A stretch of DNA of 22,431 nt from Nitrospirota bacterium (GTDB taxonomy: Bacteria; Nitrospirota; Thermodesulfovibrionia; Thermodesulfovibrionales; JdFR-85), in contig WFTX01000041.1 of the NCBI GenBank assembly GCA_015485235.1, positions 1 through 22,431 of the forward strand. The letters are read 5' to 3'. The notes beneath the pieces were generated by a model. The model worked only from the letters and a program-made list of their open reading frames with translations, ran no database searches and had not been told where the DNA came from. Numbering within the stretch: the stretch's first letter is position 1; each line of letters opens with the position of its first letter. Shown here in pieces: positions 1-7,059 of this stretch. The position numbers were made by a program, and so were the translations under genes.

Positions 1-567
1 ATGAGGGATCTTGATGTGATATATTCAAACACTTCAAAGGTCTCGGGGATTGTCCAGAACCTTCTCATATTCTCGAGACACCATCCTGTAAAGTTTGATT
101 CTGCAGACCTGAAACCACTGCTGGACAGGGTGATATACATGCTTGATGATGAGCTCAGGAAGAGTGGATGTGTTGTCCACCTGCAGCTTGACGACAACTT
201 GCAGACCCTTTACTGCGATAAAGAGAGGATTGAACACGTGTTCAGTAATATCATTACTAACGCTGTTGATGCTATGCCGGAAGGCGGGAATATATATATA
301 TCTTCCCGTCCCTCAGAGGACAGGGGTGGGTATCTCGAGATATCAATAAGGGACGAGGGGACAGGCATACCTGAGGAGCATATGCACAGGATATTTGACC
401 CCTTCTTTACTACAAAGAGCCTTGGTAAGGGAACAGGGCTTGGGTTGAGTATTTGCTACGGCATTGTTAAGGCCCATAAAGGTGAGATCAGGATCCAGAG
501 TGCATCCGGGGAGGGAAGCACATTTACCCTGCTGCTTCCCTGTAGCAGTGAGGCTATAAAACGATGA
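1..567 (+). CDS. Sensor histidine kinase, C-terminal part (5' end outside window)
   Basis: This is the dimerisation and ATP-binding end of a sensor kinase that would phosphorylate the response regulator encoded next. The visible 188 residues begin just after where the phospho-accepting histidine should be: residues about 10-26 read as the second DHp helix, ending LLIFSR. The catalytic domain shows the N box (N87 in SNIITNAVDAM), the G1 box (DEGTGIP, 118-124), the F box (DPFFTTK, 133-139) and the G2 box (GTGLGLS, 144-150). The order and sequences fit NtrB/AtoS-like kinases. The ATG at base 1 is probably an internal methionine, because the H box and sensor domain must lie upstream. The stop overlaps the next start by 4 nt (ATGA), so the pair is translationally coupled. 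The signal sensed cannot be known from this part. Confidence 0.9.
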   Translation: MRDLDVIYSNTSKVSGIVQNLLIFSRHHPVKFDSADLKPLLDRVIYMLDDELRKSGCVVHLQLDDNLQTLYCDKERIEHVFSNIITNAVDAMPEGGNIYISSRPSEDRGGYLEISIRDEGTGIPEEHMHRIFDPFFTTKSLGKGTGLGLSICYGIVKAHKGEIRIQSASGEGSTFTLLLPCSSEAIKR

Positions 568-1922
568 AAACTCCAAAGGTGCTTGTGATTGAAGATGACA
601 TACAGATGCTTGAGAACTACTCAAGGATGCTGAAGAGGTTCGGGTATGAGTGTCTTCTTGAGACAACCGCCGAGAGTGCCCTCAAGGATCTTGAGACTTC
701 GATGCCTGACATAGTTCTTACAGACCTCAGAATGCCGGGTAGCAGTGGGTTCGATGTTATCTCTGCTGTGAAACAATCCAACCCTGATGTGCCGGTGGTC
801 TTGATAACAGCCTATGCAGATATCCCCACTGCGGTAGAGGCTATGAAGAAGGGGGCCTATGATGTCATAGCAAAACCCTTCACCTCTGAACAACTGGAGA
901 TAGTCCTTGAAAGGGCCCTCAGACAAAAGCTCCTGAAGGATGAAAACAGAAGGCTGAGAGAACGACTGAAGGAGACCACATCCGCAGAGCTTATTGGCAA
1001 GGGGCCTGCCATGAGGGAGGTGCTGGGGCTCATAGAACGGATAAGTCAGACCGAGGCCAATGTGCTCATAACCGGGGAAAGCGGTACAGGGAAGGAAATG
1101 GTTGCCAGGCTGATACATCAAAAGAGTCCGAGGGCCGATAAGCCCTTCATACCGGTAGACTGTGCAGCCATACCCGAGAACCTTATTGAGAGCGAACTCT
1201 TCGGGTACGAGAAGGGAGCCTTTACTGGTGCCACAACCGGCAGGGAGGGACTCTTTGAGGCCGCAAGTAAGGGGACTGTATTCCTTGATGAGGTGGGGGA
1301 ACTCCCTCTGCTTCTGCAGTCGAAACTGCTGAGGGTGCTGCAGGAACGGAAGGTGAGGCGCCTGGGAAGCACAAGGTTCATAACGCTGGATGTAAGGATC
1401 ATTTCTGCAACCAACAGAGAGCTCAGCCGGTCAGTCTCAGAGGGGCTTTTCAGGGAGGACCTCTACTATCGTCTGAATGTAATCAATATACATCTGCCGC
1501 CATTACGGGAACGGCGGGAGGACATACCTGTTCTGGCGTTGCATTTTCTGAAGCAATACTCAGCAGCATACGAAAAGGATATCAGAGGCATATCAGCAGA
1601 TGTGATGGAAATGCTTGAAGGATACAGATGGCCCGGCAATGTCAGGGAACTCCAGAACCTTATCGAACGGGCTGTTATCCTCTGTAATGGTGATGATCTT
1701 ACAATTCATGACATGCCGAGTGAATTTCTTGCCAAAGGGAAGGGGACGTTTTCCGAGCTCACTACATACCAGAGAGCTAAAGAGACCTTTGAGAAGCAAT
1801 ACCTCCAGAATCTTATAAAGAGTGTTTCCGGAAATATCTCAAAGGCTGCCAGAGTGGCAGGCCTCAACAGGAGAACAATCTACAGACTGCTTGAAAAACA
1901 CAACCTGGGGAAAGAGAGATAA
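564..1922 (+). CDS. NtrC-family sigma-54-dependent response regulator
   Basis: This 452-residue protein has the full three-domain NtrC layout. The receiver domain (about 1-120) has the acidic pocket at E10-D12, phospho-acceptor D54 in VLTDLRMP and the conserved K in AKPF. The AAA+ domain (about 143-385) has Walker A GESGTGKE at 171-178 and the sigma-54-contacting GAFTGA loop at 218-223. A Fis-type helix-turn-helix lies at about 420-448 (NISKAARVAGLNRRTIYRLL). Once phosphorylated by the kinase just upstream, it should activate sigma-54 promoters. I found no convincing -24/-12 promoter in the gaps of this window, so its targets may lie elsewhere and a link to the nos genes is not shown. The start overlaps the kinase stop by 4 nt. 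Confidence 0.95.
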   Translation: MKTPKVLVIEDDIQMLENYSRMLKRFGYECLLETTAESALKDLETSMPDIVLTDLRMPGSSGFDVISAVKQSNPDVPVVLITAYADIPTAVEAMKKGAYDVIAKPFTSEQLEIVLERALRQKLLKDENRRLRERLKETTSAELIGKGPAMREVLGLIERISQTEANVLITGESGTGKEMVARLIHQKSPRADKPFIPVDCAAIPENLIESELFGYEKGAFTGATTGREGLFEAASKGTVFLDEVGELPLLLQSKLLRVLQERKVRRLGSTRFITLDVRIISATNRELSRSVSEGLFREDLYYRLNVINIHLPPLRERREDIPVLALHFLKQYSAAYEKDIRGISADVMEMLEGYRWPGNVRELQNLIERAVILCNGDDLTIHDMPSEFLAKGKGTFSELTTYQRAKETFEKQYLQNLIKSVSGNISKAARVAGLNRRTIYRLLEKHNLGKER

Positions 1923-1941
1923 TGTGGCATCTATGCCACAT
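1922..1941. promoter_or_regulatory. 9+2+9 perfect dyad at the end of the regulator gene
   Basis: ATGTGGCAT and ATGCCACAT are separated by CT and form a perfect dyad starting on the last base of the regulator's stop codon. The two-base spacer and the absence of a T-run afterwards argue against a classical terminator. A protein-binding site, for example for the adjacent NtrC-type regulator, is possible. The rest of the gap to 2130 holds AT-rich sequence with no gene and only a weak promoter candidate (TTCAAG near 2066, CATAAA near 2088). Confidence 0.35.
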
Positions 1942-2130
1942 ATGACACAAGCGCCTCAGCCAAAGTAACCCTCCTTTTTAAAAGTGCTTTTTCAGACAGA
2001 ATGAATTTGAGTGTGGCGTAGCTGTCTCACTACTGAAATGTTCTCAAACCAGAATGTCCTTTATTTTCAAGACCTTCCAGTCAAGGCATAAAATTTGATT
2101 AAGAATTCCCTAACGGGGAGGAACCGGGAA

Positions 2131-2865
2131 GTGGATATTACTGCTCAACTAAGAAACCTCTACTGTCTGAACCTGTTAGAGGAAGAAAGCCTGCTGAGAA
2201 TAGCAGAGGTCGCCCGAAAAAGGGTTCTCTTCAGGGAAGAGGCCCTTTTTGAGGAGGGTGAAGAGGTGGGCTATCTCTATATGGTATGCAGTGGAAGCAT
2301 AAAGCTGTTCAAGGTCTCGCCTGAGGGGAGAGAGCTGATAATAAGGGTTGTCAATGCTGGCGACCTCTTCGGGTGTGAATCACTCTTCCATGAAGACAGG
2401 TATCTGATGAGTGCGGTAGCCCTGGAAGAATCCGAGGTAATAAGAATGCCTGCTGAGAGGTTCAAGGAAGTGTTTATCTCCGAGAGCGGACCGGCAGGGC
2501 TCAGGCTGCTGGAAAGTCTTTCCACCTGTATTCAGCAACTGGTCGGACTCATTGACAATCTTGCCTTCAAGGATGTGGAACTGAGGATACTGGATAAGCT
2601 CTACGAGTTCACCAGCCATGCACCTCTTTCTGATACAGTAACACTCCGCCTTACCCATCAGGACATTGCATCCCTCGTCGGGACTGTCAGGGAGGTTGTT
2701 TCCAGGACCATGTCGAAACTGAAGAGCAAGGGGGTTGTGGTGGAGAGCACTGTAAGGGGGTTCAGGGTTGACAGGGCAAGGCTTGCAGAGTTGCTTGAGC
2801 AGAGATACTCCTATATGAAGACCGAGACAGCACCCAAAGTTTACGATAGAAGATATCAGTGTTAA
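2131..2865 (+). CDS. Crp/Fnr-family transcriptional regulator
   Basis: A 244-residue regulator with an N-terminal cyclic-nucleotide-binding-type beta barrel (about 15-115), a long dimerisation helix and a C-terminal winged helix-turn-helix at about 175-198 (LTHQDIASLVG... then REVVSR). The recognition helix has E188, S191 and R192, the ExxSR pattern of Fnr-type DNA readers. No N-terminal cysteine cluster like that of oxygen-sensing Fnr is visible, so it resembles NO- or redox-responsive Fnr relatives such as Dnr/NnrR, though the signal is unknown. I chose GTG at 2131 because GGGGAGG (2115-2121) sits about 9 nt upstream; an in-frame TTG at 2095 would add 12 residues but lacks a ribosome site. 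Its place just before the nos genes suggests it controls them. Confidence 0.88.
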   Translation: MDITAQLRNLYCLNLLEEESLLRIAEVARKRVLFREEALFEEGEEVGYLYMVCSGSIKLFKVSPEGRELIIRVVNAGDLFGCESLFHEDRYLMSAVALEESEVIRMPAERFKEVFISESGPAGLRLLESLSTCIQQLVGLIDNLAFKDVELRILDKLYEFTSHAPLSDTVTLRLTHQDIASLVGTVREVVSRTMSKLKSKGVVVESTVRGFRVDRARLAELLEQRYSYMKTETAPKVYDRRYQC

Positions 2866-2993
2866 AAGCGTACCTTCCCGTCACAACTGGCCTGTACTGC
2901 AGAACATAGACATTTCCTTTTTCAGAGCAGACCTGTATCGAGTATCTCTAAAGAATCCGTGGATTACAGCAGGAGTCTTCATTACAGATGGTA

Positions 2994-3013
2994 AGAGGCT
3001 GCATTTAGCCTCT
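2994..3013 (+). terminator. Weak hairpin downstream of the Crp/Fnr gene
   Basis: AGAGGCT and AGCCTCT form a 7-bp stem around a 6-nt loop about 130 nt after the regulator stop. The following sequence (GAACCTTATTTT) is only mildly T-rich, so termination is possible but uncertain. The stretch from 2866 to here shows no convincing gene. Confidence 0.3.
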
Positions 3014-3043
3014 GAACCTTATTTTAAGAATTATTTCCCAGTT

Positions 3044-3057
3044 GTAACTTAAGTTAC
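3044..3057. promoter_or_regulatory. 14-bp palindromic operator candidate before the nos operon
   Basis: GTAAC-TTAA-GTTAC is a perfect palindrome with the 5-4-5 geometry of Fnr-family operators (Fnr itself uses TTGAT-N4-ATCAA). Another GTAAC copy follows at about 3059-3063. Its centre at 3050.5 would, at the usual -41.5 class II position, put the transcription start near 3092 and the -10 box on TAAATT (3080-3085). The adjacent Crp/Fnr gene is the natural candidate binder. This is inference from geometry only. Confidence 0.4.
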
Positions 3058-3079
3058 TGTAACCCGCGACATCTTTGAG

Positions 3080-3085
3080 TAAATT
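3080..3085 (+). promoter_or_regulatory. Possible -10 element of the nos promoter
   Basis: TAAATT matches four of six bases of TATAAT and falls where a class II activator bound at 3044-3057 would require it. There is no good -35 box, as expected for an activator-dependent promoter. A TTTATA at 3084-3089 is an alternative. Confidence 0.25.
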
Positions 3086-3137
3086 TATAAAGGAGCATGG
3101 ACTGCGTGAAAAACTCTTCAGGGGAGGTGAGGGTTTG

Positions 3138-3200
3138 ATGAGACTGATTTTTTATGGAACCAAAGGAAGTTTTGAAATCTGTGATCCTGCAAGACTCTAA
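3138..3200 (+). CDS. 20-codon ORF in the nos leader (leader peptide or relic)
   Basis: A short frame from ATG 3138 to TAA 3198-3200 is preceded by a strong GGGGAGGTGAGG ribosome site, stronger than chance would suggest in untranslated leader. Its product starts MRLIFYGTKGSFE, which resembles the first strand (MxLxFLGTxG) of metallo-beta-lactamase-fold proteins, so it could be the remnant of a lost gene. It could instead be a translated leader peptide. It ends 17 nt before the cytochrome gene. No function is claimed. Confidence 0.3.
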   Translation: MRLIFYGTKGSFEICDPARL

Positions 3201-3217
3201 GAATAAGGAGGACCAAA

Positions 3218-4030
3218 ATGGAAGGACAAAAGAAGAAGTTTAGTTATGCAGTTTTTGTTATAGGTCTGGTGACGCTCTTTTCCCTGTCCATGTATGTCCC
3301 GGCATATGGTGAGGATGATGACAGCAAGGTTATAGAGATGGGCAAGAAGGTATACAACAGCCGGTGTGTCATATGTCACGGTCCAAAGGGTGATGGTAAG
3401 GGGCTGGTTGGTATTATTCACAGGGTCCAGAGAAAGGGTGTTGTCCAGAACATCTATCCCAGAGACTTTACTGTCGGGGTTTTCAAGTTCAGAACCACAC
3501 CTACCGGCTGTCTGCCAACTGATCAGGATATCCTGAAGGTTGTTACCGATGGCATCCCAAGGGCCTACATGCCCTCCCATACTGATCTGCCTCTTGAACA
3601 AAGAAAGGCCGTGATCGAATACATAAAGACATTTTCTCCAAGATGGGAGGAGGAAGAAGCCTGTGATCCCATCCCTGTCAATAAACCGGAGTGGGTCGGT
3701 TGTCCCGAGTCTGTAGCAAAGGGGAAGGAATTATGGCAGAAGATGAAGTGCTGGGAATGTCATGGTGAAGAAGGACGGGGCGACGGGCCAAAGGCATTCA
3801 AGTTGAAGGACGACTGGGGTGACCCGATCCTTCCCTTTGATTTCACAACAGGCGCAACCAAGATGGGCTTTGCCCCCGAGAATGTATTCACCGCCTATAC
3901 CACCGGACTTGACGGAACAGGCATGCCTTCCTATCAGGATTCCATGAGTGAGGAACAAAGATGGCATCTCGTATCCTATACGCTGAAACTCATGAACAGG
4001 CTTGATGATGTTCAGAAAACGTGTAAATAA
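3218..4030 (+). CDS. Dihaem c-type cytochrome, first gene of the nos operon
   Basis: A 270-residue exported cytochrome c. After a signal or anchor helix (about 10-30) there are two haem-binding motifs, CVICH at 50-54 and CWECH at 178-182. Each is followed by the GxGDG-type loop and a later methionine (for example MPS near 118 and GMPSYQD in the second domain) that could be the distal ligand. It lies directly before nosZ and is a likely electron donor to N2O reductase, as proposed for cytochromes in other nos clusters. It is closely similar in motif order to the N-terminal part of the protein at 17944-19365 (shared KFRTTPTG and PTDQDI), so the two are paralogues. AAGGAGG sits just before ATG 3218. 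Confidence 0.9.
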   Translation: MEGQKKKFSYAVFVIGLVTLFSLSMYVPAYGEDDDSKVIEMGKKVYNSRCVICHGPKGDGKGLVGIIHRVQRKGVVQNIYPRDFTVGVFKFRTTPTGCLPTDQDILKVVTDGIPRAYMPSHTDLPLEQRKAVIEYIKTFSPRWEEEEACDPIPVNKPEWVGCPESVAKGKELWQKMKCWECHGEEGRGDGPKAFKLKDDWGDPILPFDFTTGATKMGFAPENVFTAYTTGLDGTGMPSYQDSMSEEQRWHLVSYTLKLMNRLDDVQKTCK

Positions 4031-4065
4031 AAGGAATTCAAAATTTCTTTACAGGAGGTTTGAAA

Positions 4066-5919
4066 ATGTCTGAAGAGAGCAGGTCTGATAAGAAAGGCTT
4101 TAAGAGAAGGGACTTTTTGAAGATTGCAACTGTAGGTGTGGCTACAGGTACGGGACTCTTTATTTCCAAGGAAACGATCCTTGCGACCTCGAAGGACAGA
4201 AAAAGGAAGGGACATCAGAGCAATGAGGTGAAGCCTGGAGAACTGGATGCCTACTATGGCTTCTGGTCCGGTGGACATTCCGGAGAGGTAAGGATTATCG
4301 GCGTGCCCTCGATGAGGGAGATAAAGAGGATACCTGTATTCAACATGGACGTAGCCACAGGCTGGGGAATAACAAACGAAAGCAAAAAGCTTCTGAAGGG
4401 ACGGTACACAGGGGATACACACCATGTTCATGGGTCCTACAAGAACGGGACATACGATGGGCGGTATCTCTTTGTCAACGACAAACTTAACAACAGGGTC
4501 GCCAGGATCAGGATAGACTACATGGAAGTGGATGCCATCGTCGAGATACCCAATGTCCAGGGTACACACGGAATCTTCCCTCAGAGATATCCCAAGACAG
4601 AATGGCTGGTCGCGAATTCCGAGTTTCAGGTTCCTGTCCCGAATGATGAGACAAACGCCGGAGCCTTCGGTAAACCTAAGGAGTATTATGGTCTTCACAC
4701 CATAATTGATACAGAAAGGATGAGCATAGTATGTCAGGTCATGGTGGATGAGAACATGGACCTTGCAGCCACTGATTACAAGGGCAAGTACTCCATGACC
4801 ACCTCCTATAATACTGAGAAGGGAGTAACAATCTCCGAGATGCTGTCTGCAGACTATGACTATATGCTCATATTCAACTGGAGCAGGATAAGGGAGGCCC
4901 TCAGGAAGGGCAAGTACAAATGGATCAGTGGTGTGAAGGTTATTGACGGCAGGAAGGGACGTTCAGACATAGTGCTGAGGATACCCGTTCCCAAAAACCC
5001 CCACGGCGTTAATATCTCACCTGACGGTAAATATGCCATCTGCTCCGGGAAGGTATCCCCCACATGTACGGTGGTGGACCTCGACCTTGTTGACAAGGCA
5101 TTTGAAGGCAGGATCAAACCCGAGGAATGCATTGTGGCACAGCCAGAGATAGGCCTTGGACCGCTACACACCACCTTTGACGGCAGGGGTAATGCCTATA
5201 CATCGGTCTTTATTGACAGCACCAATGTGAAGTGGAATATCCAGAAGGCGATAGAGGCGGAGAAGAAAGGTCCTGAGGAGAAGAAAAAGAAGGAGTACAT
5301 AATTGACGTCCTTGATGTCCATTACCAGGTGGGTCACATAATGGCATCAATGGCGGAAACCAAGGAGGCCGATGGCAAGTGGCTTGTCTCCCTGAACAAA
5401 TTCTCAAAGGACAGGTTCCTTAATGCCGGGCCCTACAAGGTGGAAAACGACCAGCTTGTTGACATAAGCGGCAGGAAGCTCAGGCTGGTACATGACAGCC
5501 CCGCCTATGCAGAGCCCCATGACTGTATCATTGTCAGGAGAGACATTATAGAACCCCGGGTCAAAGACCGGTATAACATGTTCGAGCATCCCCTGGCAGT
5601 GGTAAAGAGTGGAATTGAGAGACAGGGCAAGAAGGTAACCATCAGGATGACCTCCAATGCTCCTGTATATGGAATACAGGAGGCAAGGGTGAAGAAGGGT
5701 GACAGGATCACCCTCATTGTTACCAACCACGACGAAATATCTGATCTCTCACACGGGGTGGCCATCTCCAACTACAATATAAACTTTGTTATTGCACCGT
5801 TTCAGACAAGATCTGTGACCTTTACTGCAGACAATCCAGGCGTCTTCTGGGTATATTGCACCAACTTCTGCCATGCCCTGCACCTGGAGATGAGGATGAG
5901 GATCATCGTAGAACCGTAA
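4066..5919 (+). CDS. nosZ: Nitrous oxide reductase NosZ
   Basis: The catalytic enzyme reducing N2O to N2 in the periplasm. It has 617 residues, a usual length for the family. The N-terminus carries a twin-arginine signal (KRRDFLKIA, R14-R15) followed by a hydrophobic stretch. The seven-bladed propeller has CuZ histidines in DTHHVHG (H119, H120, H122), QGTHG, NPHG, GPLHT and AEPHD. The C-terminal cupredoxin has an upstream histidine in DLSHG and the CuA loop C598, C602, H606, M609 (CTNFCHALHLEM). The residue corresponding to the CuA Trp of well-studied NosZ is Asn600. A lysine-rich insertion lies in the middle of the propeller. ATG 4066 is chosen because CAGGAGGT precedes it at about 7 nt; a TTG two codons earlier is less likely. 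Confidence 0.98.
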   Translation: MSEESRSDKKGFKRRDFLKIATVGVATGTGLFISKETILATSKDRKRKGHQSNEVKPGELDAYYGFWSGGHSGEVRIIGVPSMREIKRIPVFNMDVATGWGITNESKKLLKGRYTGDTHHVHGSYKNGTYDGRYLFVNDKLNNRVARIRIDYMEVDAIVEIPNVQGTHGIFPQRYPKTEWLVANSEFQVPVPNDETNAGAFGKPKEYYGLHTIIDTERMSIVCQVMVDENMDLAATDYKGKYSMTTSYNTEKGVTISEMLSADYDYMLIFNWSRIREALRKGKYKWISGVKVIDGRKGRSDIVLRIPVPKNPHGVNISPDGKYAICSGKVSPTCTVVDLDLVDKAFEGRIKPEECIVAQPEIGLGPLHTTFDGRGNAYTSVFIDSTNVKWNIQKAIEAEKKGPEEKKKKEYIIDVLDVHYQVGHIMASMAETKEADGKWLVSLNKFSKDRFLNAGPYKVENDQLVDISGRKLRLVHDSPAYAEPHDCIIVRRDIIEPRVKDRYNMFEHPLAVVKSGIERQGKKVTIRMTSNAPVYGIQEARVKKGDRITLIVTNHDEISDLSHGVAISNYNINFVIAPFQTRSVTFTADNPGVFWVYCTNFCHALHLEMRMRIIVEP

Positions 5920-5926
5920 CGTGAAA

Positions 5927-5957
5927 TTCCAGGGAGGGTTATATTCCCTCCCTGGAA
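5927..5957 (+). other. 12-bp intercistronic hairpin after nosZ
   Basis: TTCCAGGGAGGG pairs perfectly with CCCTCCCTGGAA around the loop TTATATT, immediately after the nosZ stop. No T-run follows, so it is more likely an RNA stabiliser, processing site or partial attenuator that gives more nosZ than downstream mRNA than a full terminator. Confidence 0.6.
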
Positions 5958-5982
5958 GATCCGGAAGTCAGGAGTGAAAAAT

Positions 5983-7059
5983 ATGAGAAAACTGTCGTTC
6001 TTCTTGGTTCTTCTTTTCTCCGTTACTTCACTGGCATATGCGCAATGGGAATTCTTTGAACACAGGTACAAATACAAGCTCTCAGATGTGCTTGAGGCAG
6101 ACAGGTTCATAAAAAAGGATCTTTACTGGGAAGGGTATCGTAACGGGAAGATAGTGGGCTATGTCTTCCTCTCAAAGCAGTTGACAGCCGATCTGGTAGG
6201 TTACTCGGGGAAACACATGGAGACGCTGGTGGGGATGGACACAGATGGCAGGATTACCGGTGTCAAGGTGATCTATCACTCCGAACCCATAGTATTGATC
6301 GGTCTTAAGGAAGACAATTACAAGCGGTTCATAAAGCAGTATTCCGGCAAGAGCATAAAGAGTCCCTTGAAGATCGGCAAGGATATAGCCATGGACGCAA
6401 TAACTGGTGCAACCGTTACTGCAGTAGTACAAAACGCCATAATCACCGGCAGTGCCAGAAAGATAGCCTCAAAGGTAGGTATCCTGGAGGCTCAAGGAGC
6501 AAGAAAGAAGAGGGGGCTGAGTACCAGATACGTTCCTATGACCTGGAAAGAACTCCTGCGTGAAGGTGCTGTCAAGAACCTTAGGATAACAAACAGTGAT
6601 CTCGGGTTGAAGGGTGATGACATATACCTTGACCTTTATTTCGGACTCGCCGTATCCCCGTCCATAGGGAGAAACGTCCTTGGTGAGAAGGCCTACAGTG
6701 ACCTGATGGGAAGAATGAAAGAGGGAGAATCTGCAATATTCGTATTTGGCAGAGGCAAGGGTTCCTTCAAGGGGTCGGGATATGCACGAGGTGGCATCTT
6801 TGACAGATTCAATATAGAACAGAACAACAAGGTCTTTGTCTTCAAGGATAAAGACTACAGGATAATGACAGAGATTGCAGCAGAAGGCTCACCCGATATC
6901 AAGGAAGGCGGGATCTTTATTGTAAGGGGCAAGGAGTTTGATCCTGCTTCAGCTTTCAGATTCACTCTCACCCTGCCAGTCAGAATAGGGGCCAAAAAGA
7001 TCTTCCGATCCTTCACTGTAGAATACGTACTGCCGGAGAGGTTCCTGGAGAGACGATGA
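5983..7059 (+). CDS. NosR N-terminal half: periplasmic FMN-binding domain protein
   Basis: This 358-residue exported protein corresponds to the N-terminal periplasmic half of NosR, the flavoprotein that supplies electrons to or maintains NosZ. A Sec signal peptide (about 1-20, ending LAYA) is followed by an FMN-binding domain with the covalent flavinylation motif DAITGAT (138-144), in which the last Thr would carry FMN attached by an ApbE enzyme. The rest (about 190-350) matches the NosR region before its membrane helices and includes no transmembrane segment, so the NosR chain is split here. ATG 5983 has AGGAGTG upstream. An earlier GTG at 5974 overlaps the ribosome site and is less likely. 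The stop overlaps the next gene, which encodes the other half, by 4 nt. Confidence 0.88.
   Translation: MRKLSFFLVLLFSVTSLAYAQWEFFEHRYKYKLSDVLEADRFIKKDLYWEGYRNGKIVGYVFLSKQLTADLVGYSGKHMETLVGMDTDGRITGVKVIYHSEPIVLIGLKEDNYKRFIKQYSGKSIKSPLKIGKDIAMDAITGATVTAVVQNAIITGSARKIASKVGILEAQGARKKRGLSTRYVPMTWKELLREGAVKNLRITNSDLGLKGDDIYLDLYFGLAVSPSIGRNVLGEKAYSDLMGRMKEGESAIFVFGRGKGSFKGSGYARGGIFDRFNIEQNNKVFVFKDKDYRIMTEIAAEGSPDIKEGGIFIVRGKEFDPASAFRFTLTLPVRIGAKKIFRSFTVEYVLPERFLERR

Noticed and set aside
1..3. ATG at base 1 as true start of the histidine kinase
   Set aside because: The phospho-accepting histidine region is missing, so the gene must begin before the window.
2895..2915. Sigma-54 promoter before the nos operon (TGGCCTGTACTGC)
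   Set aside because: The GG to GC distance is 8 bases instead of the required 10.
4012..4698. 228-residue minus-strand ORF opposite nosZ
   Set aside because: It is a shadow of nosZ with no recognisable domain.
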